Source: BOG-908 sp964244695 (GTDB lineage Bacteria; Pseudomonadota; Alphaproteobacteria; Acetobacterales; Acetobacteraceae). Taken from it: a DNA stretch of 19,677 nucleotides. A model generated the notes under the pieces. The model made no database searches. It saw only the letters and a list, made by a program, of their open reading frames with translations, and was not told the origin of the DNA. The stretch lies in the NCBI GenBank assembly GCA_964244695.1, contig CAXTJZ010000044.1, positions 1 to 19,677 of the forward strand, read 5' to 3'. Made by a program: the position numbers and the translations under genes. Every line of letters starts with the position of its first letter. Position 1 is the stretch's first letter. Positions 6,891-14,676 of this stretch are shown one piece after another.

Positions 6891-9428
6891 ATGCCCGAAG
6901 CGCGCCACCGAGTCGGCCCGGCCGTTGACGTCAAGGACATGTTCGCCCCGAGGGTGCGCGCCGTGCTGGGCCCGACGAACACGGGCAAGACCCACCTAGC
7001 GATCACCCGCATGCTGGGCCACAGCTCAGGCATCATCGGTTTCCCGCTGCGCCTGCTGGCGCGCGAGAACTACGACCGCATGGTGGCTGGCAAGGGCGTG
7101 CGCAGCGTGGCGCTGATCACCGGCGAGGAGAAGATCGTGCCGCCCGAGGCGCGCTGGTTCAGCTGCACGGTGGAAGCCATGCCGCTGGACCGCCGGGTGG
7201 AGTTCGTGGCTGTCGACGAGATACAGCTGTGCGCCGATCCTGACCGCGGCCACGTGTTCACCGACCGGCTGCTGCACGCGCGCGGTCTGGTGGAGACGAT
7301 GTTCCTGGGGGCGGAGACGATACGCCCGCTGCTGCAGCGCCTGGTGCCCCAGGCAGAGGTGGAGACCAGGCCGCGTTTGTCCCAGCTCAGCTATGCCGGG
7401 CCGATGAAGCTCGTGAAGCTGCCGCCGCGCAGCGCCATCGTGGCCTTCAGCGCCTCCGAGGTCTACGCCATCGCTGAGCTGATACGCAGGCGCCGCGGCG
7501 GCTGTGCGGTGGTAATGGGCCGGCTGTCGCCGCGCACCCGCAACGCCCAGGTGGCGCTCTACCAGGACCGCGAGGTTGATTTCCTGGTGGCCACCGACGC
7601 GATCGGCATGGGCCTCAACATGGACGTAAACCACGTGGCCTTCGCCGGCGTGCAGAAATTCGACGGCCACCGCCCGCGCCGGCTGACGGCGGCGGAGGTG
7701 GCCCAGATCGGCGGGCGCGCCGGCCGCGGCATGCGCGATGGCACGTTCGGCACCACCGCCAGCTGCCCCGACATACCCGAGGACATCGTGCAAGCCGTGG
7801 AAGCCCACGTCTTCGACCCGATAGAGTCGCTGTTCTGGCGCAACAGCACGCTCGACTTCACCCACATCGACCGGCTGCTGGAGAGCCTGACCGCGGCGGC
7901 GCCCATCCCGGGGCTGGTGCGCGGCAATGATTCCAGCGACCTGGAGACCCTCTCCGCCCTCGCGCGCGACCCCGAAATACGCGGGCTGGCGCAGGGCCGC
8001 TGTCAGCTCCGGCTGCTGTGGGAGGCCTGCCAGGTGCCGGACTTCCGCAAGATCACCGACGACAGCCACGTACGCCTGTGCGCGCGCATCTATGGCCACC
8101 TCGCGCGCGCCCAGACGCTGCCGGCGGACTGGCTCAACCAGCAGTTCAACGCGTTGGCTGGCACCGAGGGCGACATCGACACGCTGATGGCCCGCCTGTC
8201 CGGCGTGCGCGTCTGGTCCTTCATAGCGGCGCGCGCCGACTGGGTGCCGGATGCGCCAACCTGGCAGGCCCGCGCGCGCGACATAGAGGACAAGCTCAGC
8301 GACGTGCTGCACGAGCGGCTGACCGCGCGTTTCGTGGACCGCCGGGCTGCGCACCTGATGCGCAAGCTGGAGGAGGCGGAGGGCGGCGAGGATCTGCTCT
8401 CCGCAGTGACAGCCCGCGGGGAGGTGGTCGTGGAAGGCCACCCGGTAGGCCACATTGCCGGTTTCGCCTTCCTGCCCGACCCGGTGGCCGAGGGGCCGGA
8501 GAAGCGTCTGGTGCTGCGCGCGGCCCGGCGCTCCCTGCGCGAGGAAATGCCGCGGCGCGTCGGCATCCTGGAAGCGGCAGCCGACGACGCATTCGTGCTG
8601 CATTCGGACCACGTCATCACCTGGGCCGACGCGCCGGTCGCCCGCCTGCGCCCAGGCGCCGCCCTGACGAGGCCGGCCGTCGAGGTGCTCGACAGCGAGT
8701 TCCTCGACGGCCCGCAGCGCGAGCGCATACGCCAGCGCCTGCAGGCCTGGACGGATGCCCGCATGGCGCGCGACCTGGCGCCGCTGTTCACGGCCGCTGC
8801 CCGCGCTGGCCAGGATCCCGCGCTGCGTGGCCCGCTGCACCGCCTTACCGAGGCCGCCGGCGTAGTGGTGGGCGCCACCGACGATGACATCGCGCCGGCC
8901 GTCCGCGCCAGGCTGAAGGCGGCCGGCATACGCGCGGGCCGCTTCGCGCTATACGTCCCTGACCTGCTGAAACCCCGCGCCGCCACCCTGCGCGCCCAGC
9001 TCTGGGCCATACACGCCCGCGCGCCCACCCCGGAGATCCCGGCTGCCGGCCTGGTCTCGATCCCGCCGCCGGAGCCCAACCACGCCGCCTTCCTGGCCCT
9101 CCTGGGCTGGGTGCAGGCAGGGCCGGTCCTGCTTCGGCTGGACATCGCCGAGCGCGTGGCCGCCGAACTCGCATTCTCGACGCGCGGCCGCCCGGCACCC
9201 GTGCCGCAGGAGATCGGCCACCGGCTTGGGCTGCGGGCGGAGCTGCTGCCGGCTGTGCTGCGCGGGCTCGGCTTGCGCATCCTGCCGGCGCCTGCGCTGG
9301 CGCGGGAGGTATATGGGCCGCCACCACCGCCTATGATCGCGCAGCCTCGGCGTAAAGTGGTTGAGGTGGTGGCACCGGTCAGCAGGCCGGACTCGCCTTT
9401 TGCGGCTTTGGCTGCGCTGCGAAGGTAA
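6891..9428 (+). CDS. SUV3-like superfamily 2 RNA/DNA helicase
   Basis: The product has 845 residues from ATG 6891. Helicase motifs: Walker A GPTNTGKT at 27-34; motif II as DEIQ at 109-112, the SUV3 form of DExH; LGAET near 139-143; motif V ATDAIGMGLNM at 234-244; and motif VI QIGGRAGRG at 272-280. Mitochondrial SUV3 is an ATP-dependent RNA helicase in RNA turnover; the bacterial role is presumed similar but little studied. About 480 residues follow the core, with helical modules rich in Arg and Ala. The frame stays open 77 codons upstream, but that part is antisense to the aminopeptidase gene or translated repeat, so the first ATG next to the conserved core is used. There is no Shine-Dalgarno. 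It heads the order helicase, S4 protein, ferredoxin. Confidence 0.9.
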   Translation: MPEARHRVGPAVDVKDMFAPRVRAVLGPTNTGKTHLAITRMLGHSSGIIGFPLRLLARENYDRMVAGKGVRSVALITGEEKIVPPEARWFSCTVEAMPLDRRVEFVAVDEIQLCADPDRGHVFTDRLLHARGLVETMFLGAETIRPLLQRLVPQAEVETRPRLSQLSYAGPMKLVKLPPRSAIVAFSASEVYAIAELIRRRRGGCAVVMGRLSPRTRNAQVALYQDREVDFLVATDAIGMGLNMDVNHVAFAGVQKFDGHRPRRLTAAEVAQIGGRAGRGMRDGTFGTTASCPDIPEDIVQAVEAHVFDPIESLFWRNSTLDFTHIDRLLESLTAAAPIPGLVRGNDSSDLETLSALARDPEIRGLAQGRCQLRLLWEACQVPDFRKITDDSHVRLCARIYGHLARAQTLPADWLNQQFNALAGTEGDIDTLMARLSGVRVWSFIAARADWVPDAPTWQARARDIEDKLSDVLHERLTARFVDRRAAHLMRKLEEAEGGEDLLSAVTARGEVVVEGHPVGHIAGFAFLPDPVAEGPEKRLVLRAARRSLREEMPRRVGILEAAADDAFVLHSDHVITWADAPVARLRPGAALTRPAVEVLDSEFLDGPQRERIRQRLQAWTDARMARDLAPLFTAAARAGQDPALRGPLHRLTEAAGVVVGATDDDIAPAVRARLKAAGIRAGRFALYVPDLLKPRAATLRAQLWAIHARAPTPEIPAAGLVSIPPPEPNHAAFLALLGWVQAGPVLLRLDIAERVAAELAFSTRGRPAPVPQEIGHRLGLRAELLPAVLRGLGLRILPAPALAREVYGPPPPPMIAQPRRKVVEVVAPVSRPDSPFAALAALRR

Positions 9429-9563
9429 GGAAGGCCTTCTTTTTTGAAAAAAAGAAGCAAAAAACTTTTGACTCCGCTGTCGCGGACCTCTCCGGCTGAC
9501 CGCCGACAGGGAGTAAAAGTTTTCTGGTCCTTTTTTTCAAAAAAGGACTGCTTCCTTTCTTCC
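9428..9563 (-). repeat. Dispersed composite inverted repeat, full copy in opposite orientation
   Basis: The layout matches the 3565-3708 copy read on the other strand. CTTC-type hairpin: 9436-9445 with 9448-9457. Central box: 9472-9485 and 9500-9513, paired with two bulged bases. Tracts AAAACTTTT (9461-9469) and AAAAGTTTT (9515-9523) can pair outside it. GTCC-type hairpin: GTCCTTTTTT at 9527-9536 with AAAAAAGGAC at 9539-9548, a perfect 10-bp stem. It begins in the helicase stop codon and ends three bases before the S4 gene start, and could act as a two-way terminator between them. Confidence 0.88.
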
Positions 9564-9565
9564 TG

Positions 9566-9835
9566 ATGCTCCACCAACGCCTCGACAAATGGCTCTGGTG
9601 CGCCCGCTTCGCCTCCACCCGCACTGCCTGCGCGGATATGGCGGCGAGCGGCCTGCTGCGCATCAACCGCCAGCCCACGGACAAGGCGCACGCCAAGGTG
9701 CGCGTAGGTGACGTGCTGACGCTGCCGCTCTATCGCGGTGTGCGCGTGGTGGAGGTGTTGGGGTTGACGGAACGCCGGGGTTCCGCACCTGAAGCACGGA
9801 CGCTGTATCGGCTGTTGCCGGAAGACCAGCCCTGA
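9566..9835 (+). CDS. S4 domain RNA-binding protein, Hsp15-like
   Basis: The product has 89 residues. The S4 fold covers about residues 4-55: RLDKWLWCARFASTRTACADMAASGLLRIN followed by KVRVGDVLTL, the pattern of Hsp15/HslR. The RLDKWLW opening is characteristic. E. coli Hsp15 rescues stalled 50S subunits carrying peptidyl-tRNA, and a similar ribosome-linked role is plausible. The protein is shorter than E. coli Hsp15 (133 residues), which is normal for alphaproteobacterial members. It lies between the helicase and fdxA genes. The start codon has no Shine-Dalgarno and directly follows the pyrimidine-rich end of a repeat. Confidence 0.88.
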   Translation: MLHQRLDKWLWCARFASTRTACADMAASGLLRINRQPTDKAHAKVRVGDVLTLPLYRGVRVVEVLGLTERRGSAPEARTLYRLLPEDQP

Positions 9836-9908
9836 AATGCCGCCGCTTGCACCTGACGCCTTGCCAAGCCATATCGCGCCGACCGCTCAGCCGTAACTGG
9901 AGACGCCG

Positions 9909-10241
9909 ATGACCTATGTGGTCACCGAGAACTGCATCAAGTGCAAATACATGGACTGCGTGGAGGTGTGTCCGGTGGACTGCTTCTATGTCGGCGAGAA
10001 CATGCTCGTCATCAACCCTGACGAATGCATCGATTGCGGTGTGTGTGAGCCGGAATGCCCGGCCGAGGCGATCGTGCCGGACAGCGACGATAAGGCTGCA
10101 CCGTGGGCGGAGCGCAACCGGGTGTTCTCCGTAAGCTGGCCGAACATCACCCGCAAGGGCCAGGCGCCCGCCGATGCGGACGCGTGGAAGGATAAGCCGG
10201 GCAAGGAAGCGATGTTTTCCGCCAAGCCAGGAACCCCGTAG
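9909..10241 (+). CDS. fdxA: Seven-iron ferredoxin (3Fe-4S/4Fe-4S), FdxA type
   Basis: The product has 110 residues. Cluster ligands fit the family: C9, C17 and C50 for the 3Fe-4S cluster, and C21, C40, C43 and C46 for the 4Fe-4S cluster (motifs CIKCKYMDCVEVCP and CIDCGVCEPECP). C12 and C25 are extra cysteines commonly seen in this family. The C-terminal region (WAERNRVFSVSWPNITRKG) is the usual extension. FdxA is a low-potential cytosolic electron carrier whose partner is not shown by this window. A GGAG about six to eight bases before the ATG supports the start. It follows the S4 gene by 73 bp. In many alphaproteobacteria carD comes next; here a minus-strand glucanase gene intervenes. Confidence 0.95.
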   Translation: MTYVVTENCIKCKYMDCVEVCPVDCFYVGENMLVINPDECIDCGVCEPECPAEAIVPDSDDKAAPWAERNRVFSVSWPNITRKGQAPADADAWKDKPGKEAMFSAKPGTP

Positions 10242-10335
10242 CCGGGTCTACCAGAGTCGAGCAGAGCCTGGCAGTGCGCAGGGACAAAGGTCTATATGAA
10301 AGGCGACCGGCTTTCCAGGACCTGCCTTCCCGCGC

Positions 10336-12291
10336 CTAGCTTTTCGGCTTGGTGGCCGCGGTCGGGACAACTGCCCAACCCGGACCTGTGGCGGAAACTA
10401 GATAATTGAAACTGACAGGCCCGGTGCGCATGATGTGTTGCGGCTGCGAGGTTATGGTGGTGCCGTCGAGCACGATGCTTTGTACGTGCAGGTTTCTATC
10501 TGATCCAGGGCCGGAATAGGCATCGTTCAGGTAGTTCACCTGGACAACGTGTGGCGTGTTTGGGCCACCCCACGCACCGCTGTAGGTGACGACCTGAGCC
10601 GCACCAAGCGCGTTGTTTGCCGTCACCGTTACCTGGCCAAGAACCTGGCCATCCATGCTGATTGCAGCGCTGGCGTCGCCTTGCCAGCTATCCTCGGCCA
10701 GGCCCAACGTTAGTGTATCGGGTTGTGCCACCGGCGTTTGAATCGTGTATTTGCAAGCCTTGGTGAACGACGTCACTGCGTTTGGAACGGTGATGCCGTC
10801 ATAGCTCAGCGCATCGACAAAAAGCTGCGCGGGCACGGTTGTGGAATTCGGCATGGAACCGGTGATGAAAGCGAGCGTGATGGTGTGGGCCGAGGGCCCA
10901 AAATTACCATTTACCGCGAATACTTGCGTCTGCCCGTAAGCGTGCAGGGCGGAGACGACCTGTGCCACGCCTTGCGCTACCCCGTCGACGGCGATGGTGA
11001 AACGCGCATTCGCGGTGTTGGGGGTCTCGCTCAAGTTGAAGACCAGCGCGTCAGGGCCTGTGCCGATCGTCACAGGCTGCACCGGCTTGCCCGAGAAGCC
11101 GAATGCCTGTGTGCCGCCACCATATTCGTTGAGCACGGCGTCGAAGAGCTTCATCCCGTTAAGCGAGGCGCCGGTGACGAAAAGGTTTCTGTCGCCACCG
11201 GAATCGGAGTAGTCGTTGAGGAAGTCGACCCCAATCTGGTGCTTCACCTGGCCGAAATTGCCATGGATCGTAAAGGCCTGATTTTGGCCGAAGGCGTGGT
11301 TTGCCTGCGCGGTCAACACGCCGCCGTACGAGCGCCCGTCGATGGTGACTGAGAACTGTGCGTCTCCCTCATAGGCATCCTCAGCCATCTCCAGCACGAG
11401 CGTGTCAGGGCCGGTGCCGATCACTGCTGGCACTGGCGGCGTTGCCGGCGTCAATACGGGAATCGTGTAAGCGTTGTCAGGTGAAGATATCGGTTCCTGG
11501 TTGACGGCCGGCACCGTAGGATCGTTGGAGTAAGCGCGAATGTAGTCAATGGTGAAGGTGGAGGCGGCGCCGGCGGGCGGCTGGCCCGGCCAGCTTCCCT
11601 GTCCACCAACGGCAAGATTTGCGATCATGTACATCTGAAGGCCAGCCATGGCGGGCGGCAGCACGTGCGGCGAGCCCACCAGGGTACCGTCGAACACGTA
11701 CTGCACGGAGTTTGGCGTCCACAGGAAGCCGTATCTGTGGAAACCCTGAGTCACGTCCACGCCTGTGTCCGTAAAACCACCACTGCTGTCCGTAGGTGTG
11801 CTCGTGTGGGTCCAATACTCCGTGTTTGTGCCTGAGTTGTTGGGCTGCTCGAGGATGTCGATCTCCGGGTAATAAGCCGATGGCAGCAGCCAGAATGCCG
11901 GCCAGAACCCTTGGGCCGCAGGCGTCTCCGCCCGTATCTCGAAATACCCGCTGCTCTGCGTAAGTATCCCGTACGTCTCCAGCAAGCCCGACGTGTAAGG
12001 CTGGCCGTTCGCTGGCACCGGCGTGGCATTCAGTGTCAGCGCGCCGTTCTGGAAGACATAGGGCGAGCCGGCAGTAGGACTTGCCAGGGTGAACGGTACG
12101 TAACTTTCCGACTCGTGGTTATTCCACAGGGTCGTGTCGCCGTTCGAGAAAGTATTGATGAACTGCGACATGTCGGATGGCGAGGTCATCTCCGAGTCGA
12201 ACGTGAGGTGGTAGCCGAGGAGCGACAACGTCGAGAGGGCGATGAGGGGGGTCATTTGGGTGCAGCCGGACCTTGCGTGATTACCCGGCAT
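10336..12291 (-). CDS. Glycoside hydrolase family 16 beta-glucanase with three C-terminal carbohydrate-binding repeats
   Basis: The product has up to 651 residues. The GH16 domain spans about 25-256. The catalytic motif is EIDILE with E143 as nucleophile, D145, and E148 as acid/base, and surrounding features include FWPAFWLLP and DYIRAYSND. GH16 enzymes cut beta-1,3 or beta-1,3/1,4 glucans and related polymers. Three repeats follow at about 291-380, 409-499 and 523-609, each opening with GTGPDTLVL-like sequence; they resemble the calcium-dependent xylan-binding module family (CBM36/60 type). Repeats 1 and 3 keep EDxxxGDA and GxDRNL; repeat 2 has lost both. No classical signal peptide is clear, only a short hydrophobic stretch after M13 (MTPLIALSTLSLLG), which is an alternative start at 12255. 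Codons look less GC-biased than the neighbours, suggesting transfer. Confidence 0.87.
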   Translation of the reverse strand: MPGNHARSGCTQMTPLIALSTLSLLGYHLTFDSEMTSPSDMSQFINTFSNGDTTLWNNHESESYVPFTLASPTAGSPYVFQNGALTLNATPVPANGQPYTSGLLETYGILTQSSGYFEIRAETPAAQGFWPAFWLLPSAYYPEIDILEQPNNSGTNTEYWTHTSTPTDSSGGFTDTGVDVTQGFHRYGFLWTPNSVQYVFDGTLVGSPHVLPPAMAGLQMYMIANLAVGGQGSWPGQPPAGAASTFTIDYIRAYSNDPTVPAVNQEPISSPDNAYTIPVLTPATPPVPAVIGTGPDTLVLEMAEDAYEGDAQFSVTIDGRSYGGVLTAQANHAFGQNQAFTIHGNFGQVKHQIGVDFLNDYSDSGGDRNLFVTGASLNGMKLFDAVLNEYGGGTQAFGFSGKPVQPVTIGTGPDALVFNLSETPNTANARFTIAVDGVAQGVAQVVSALHAYGQTQVFAVNGNFGPSAHTITLAFITGSMPNSTTVPAQLFVDALSYDGITVPNAVTSFTKACKYTIQTPVAQPDTLTLGLAEDSWQGDASAAISMDGQVLGQVTVTANNALGAAQVVTYSGAWGGPNTPHVVQVNYLNDAYSGPGSDRNLHVQSIVLDGTTITSQPQHIMRTGPVSFNYLVSATGPGWAVVPTAATKPKS

Positions 12292-12652
12292 ACGGCCTGC
12301 ATCGTCGTGTGGTTTCAGACTGCCAGACGGTTTTCACGCGCCAGTGGCAAGCGAGTTACAAGGATGCAGGCTTAATCAGAACCTTACGGTATCGAGGCGA
12401 ACGACTTGGTTTGATCAAAAGTGCGGGAGCTCTTCAGTGGGAAATCGTGTCCTGGAAAACAACCGCTTGAGTTGTGACTTCCTGCCTGACGCGGCGGAGA
12501 ATTTATGGTATGCTGAGTTCACGCAGTCCTGGCGAGCGCTGTTCACGCAATCGTCAAGGCTTTTGCCACGGCGCGGCTTTCGCGCTTTTCGCCGTTCATC
12601 GCATGCATAGTAGCACGCACCATTCTCCCTCTAGGGAACGGTTTTTGCGGCA
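12292..12652. other. Intergenic region between GH16 and carD genes
   Basis: These 361 bp separate two divergently read genes and must hold the carD promoter and probably the glucanase promoter. Small open frames across it show no recognisable domain and no good ribosome-binding site. A promoter candidate for carD is listed separately. GCGCGGCTTTCGCGC near 12573-12587 can form a 5-bp stem in the carD leader. Nothing else stood out. Confidence 0.5.
12486..12514 (+). promoter_or_regulatory. Candidate sigma-70-type promoter for carD
   Basis: CTGACG at 12486-12491 and TATGCT at 12509-12514 are separated by 17 bp, each matching four of six consensus bases. Transcription would start near 12521, leaving a leader of about 130 bases before the CarD start. 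This was identified by eye only. Confidence 0.35.
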
Positions 12653-13531
12653 ATGCAAGCTAGACAGGAGTTGCAAAACCAAGTGCCGACAAAGTCCGCA
12701 GCCGCTAAGAAAGTCGCCGTAGCACCCCAATCGTTGGTCGTCGAGCCGGATGAGACACCCGTGCAGGATGCAGCCGGGCTCGCCGAGCCTGCTGCCGCTT
12801 TCGAGCCGATGCCTTCGGCCGCCGAGGAAGCCGCCGCAGCCGCCATCGCACTGGCCGACCGTGTGCCGGCTCTGAAAGAACAGCCTGAGGAGGACGAGGA
12901 AGAGGAAGAAGAAGCGCCAGCCGTTGGTTTACGCGGCCGTGCCGCTAATGATTCTGCGCCTGGCCATCACATGCTGGGCCGCAGCCAGACAATAGCACCA
13001 GGTGGCCGCGTGATGCCGCCGCCGCGTGCCATGGCAAAGGCCGAGATTTTTGAGGAAGGCGACCACGTGGTCTATCCGACGCACGGCGTGGGCAAGGTGG
13101 AGCGTATCGCAACAGAGGAGATCGCTGGCCACAAGCTGGAACTGATACACATCACCTTTGAAGAAAACCGCATGACTCTGCGGGTGCCGGTGGCAAAGGC
13201 CCGCACCGCCGGGCTGCGCAAGCTTGCCACGCGCAAGATGTTCGACGAAGCGCTGGCCGTGCTGCGCGGGCGCGCCCGCATCAAGCGGACCATGTGGTCC
13301 CGCCGTGCACAGGAATACGAGGCCAAGATCAACTCTGGCGACCCGCTGGCTATCGCCGAAGTGGTGCGTGACCTGCACCGCAACGCCGGACAGCCGGATC
13401 AGAGCTTCTCCGAGCGGCAGATCTACGAGGCAGCGATGGACCGCCTAGCCGCCGAGCTAGGCGCACTAGACAGGATCGACAAAGCAGCTGCTGCGGTGAA
13501 GCTGGCAGACTTCCTGAAGACGGTAGCGTAA
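12653..13531 (+). CDS. CarD family transcriptional regulator with long N-terminal extension
   Basis: The product has 292 residues. The CarD/CdnL part begins at about residue 130: FEEGDHVVYPTHGVGKVERI (RNA polymerase-interacting Tudor-like domain), then RMTLRVPVAKARTAGLRKL, then a helical C-terminal domain with RARIKRTMWSRRAQEYEAKINSGD, including W215. CarD binds the RNAP beta subunit and stabilises open complexes, mainly at rRNA and housekeeping promoters. The first 130 residues are Ala/Pro/Glu-rich, with the acidic run EEDEEEEEE at 79-87, and look disordered; typical family members have only about 160-170 residues. ATG 12653 lacks a Shine-Dalgarno. GTG at 12683 has AGGAG upstream at a long spacing and would give VPTKSAAAKK as N-terminus, so the start is uncertain by 10 residues. 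Confidence 0.9.
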   Translation: MQARQELQNQVPTKSAAAKKVAVAPQSLVVEPDETPVQDAAGLAEPAAAFEPMPSAAEEAAAAAIALADRVPALKEQPEEDEEEEEEAPAVGLRGRAANDSAPGHHMLGRSQTIAPGGRVMPPPRAMAKAEIFEEGDHVVYPTHGVGKVERIATEEIAGHKLELIHITFEENRMTLRVPVAKARTAGLRKLATRKMFDEALAVLRGRARIKRTMWSRRAQEYEAKINSGDPLAIAEVVRDLHRNAGQPDQSFSERQIYEAAMDRLAAELGALDRIDKAAAAVKLADFLKTVA

Positions 13532-13679
13532 GAATTTAGGTAGTCGCTTGTAGGTGATGCGCTCACCCGTCCCACCGGGCGCGACATCAAAACCCGTCCC
13601 GATACAGACATGTGCACCATAGAGGACGGGGCAGCTAAGACAACAGACGATCAGTGCAGAGAGGCGTTTGCGCTGCGCT

Positions 13680-13705
13680 GGTGGGGTGGCAAAGAGCACC
13701 CCACC
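13680..13705. terminator. Stem-loop between convergent carD and BI-1 genes
   Basis: GGTGGGGTG (13680-13688) and CACCCCACC (13697-13705) form a perfect 9-bp stem with an 8-base loop, 14 bp from the stop of the minus-strand gene. No T tract follows on either side. It is a plausible shared terminator or RNA 3'-end stabiliser. The rest of the 187-bp gap holds only a small GGTGA/TCACC stem near 13555. Confidence 0.5.
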
Positions 13706-13718
13706 GCGGCAACTTACT

Positions 13719-14489
13719 TCAGTTGCTACGCTGGTTGCCCGTTAACCGCAGCAGCATCATAAATAGGTTAATGAAATTCAAATATAGGCTGAGCGCATCA
13801 TAGACGCTGCGCTTGGCCGCACCATCTGGGCCATCAGCATAAGCAAACTGGGTGTAGCTGACTTTTATGCGCTGAGTGTCGTAGGCGGTTAGCCCCGTAA
13901 ACACGAGCACACCGATTATGCTGACGGCAAACTGAACCATCGGGCTATGCAGGAAGATGTTTACCACACTGGCAAGTATGATCCCAAACAGGCCCATGAT
14001 CAGGAAGCTGCCAAAACGCGCCAGGCTCTGCTTGGTGGTGTAGCCATAGATGGACATGCCGGCGAACATTGCCGAGGTGATAAAGAAAACGCTGGCTATG
14101 CTATTACCGGCATAGATCAGGAAGATGTTCGTCAGGCTGGCGCCCATTGCCACGCAGAAAGCCCAGTAGAGCGCCTGAACCGTGCCCCGGCTCATCCGGT
14201 TAATGCCGAAGCTGAGCGCCAGCACGAAGCCGAGCGGCGCAAACATTGACAGCGTGCCCAACCCGGTCGGGGCCACGCGCGTGCCGTATTCGGTTACCAC
14301 ACGATGGTAAAACAGGTTAATCAGACTGGTGTTGGCCACGGCGTAGGCGACAACACCGGTGAGCAGCAAGCCGGACGCCATCCAATTATAGACGCGCAGC
14401 ATGTAGGCGCGCAGGCCCTCGTCGATGGCCGCCACGCCGGCGACGCCGACGGGGCGGGTGAAACTCCTGGAATCCGGAGTGTAAGCCAT
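13719..14489 (-). CDS. BAX inhibitor-1 (BI-1)/YccA family membrane protein
   Basis: The product has 256 residues from the ATG at 14489, which has AAGGA seven bases upstream. The frame extends 20 codons further, but without a ribosome-binding site there. About seven membrane helices are visible. Family hallmarks include ALYWAFCVAMGASL, MSIYGYTTKQSL, and the C-terminal TAYDTQRIK followed by YDALSLYLNFINLFMMLLRLTG with conserved Asp residues. BI-1 proteins are inner-membrane proteins; structurally studied bacterial members act as pH-sensitive calcium leak channels, and YccA modulates FtsH. The role here is unknown. It is convergent with carD and divergent from vapBC. Confidence 0.93.
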   Translation of the reverse strand: MAYTPDSRSFTRPVGVAGVAAIDEGLRAYMLRVYNWMASGLLLTGVVAYAVANTSLINLFYHRVVTEYGTRVAPTGLGTLSMFAPLGFVLALSFGINRMSRGTVQALYWAFCVAMGASLTNIFLIYAGNSIASVFFITSAMFAGMSIYGYTTKQSLARFGSFLIMGLFGIILASVVNIFLHSPMVQFAVSIIGVLVFTGLTAYDTQRIKVSYTQFAYADGPDGAAKRSVYDALSLYLNFINLFMMLLRLTGNQRSN

Positions 14490-14628
14490 GGGTTGATCCT
14501 TCAGGGGCAGAATTGCGGCATCATACCACACTTGTCGCTGCCGCCTCACCCGTCAAATTTGGCGAGACGAGTGGCCTGTTCAAGCGCCCTCCGCTACGCC
14601 ATCGCGTGACAAACTGCTCACGCCACGT

Positions 14629-14658
14629 TTTCTACCATATCGCTTGAACTTTCTACCA
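14629..14658 (+). promoter_or_regulatory. Direct repeat before vapB, candidate operator
   Basis: TTTCTACCA occurs at 14629-14637 and again at 14650-14658, exactly 21 bp (about two helical turns) apart, so both copies face the same side of the DNA. The second copy overlaps the spacer of the promoter-like pair TTGAAC (14644-14649) and TAATAC (14668-14673). VapB antitoxins normally repress their own operon, so this is a plausible VapB/VapBC site. With this -10 box the transcript would begin at or next to the vapB ATG (14677), which has no Shine-Dalgarno, suggesting a leaderless message. Confidence 0.4.
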
Positions 14659-14676
14659 AAGCGGCGTTAATACCGC

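Noticed and set aside
7026..8840. 604-codon minus-strand frame opposite the helicase
   Set aside because: His/Arg/Ala-rich composition with no domain; a shadow caused by GC-rich codon bias of the real gene.
8090..9691. 533-codon minus-strand frame across helicase, repeat and S4 gene
   Set aside because: Low-complexity Arg/Ser/Ala sequence crossing three unrelated features; a shadow.
12344..12610. Small plus-strand frame before carD
   Set aside because: It has no ribosome-binding site or recognisable domain and overlaps the candidate carD promoter.
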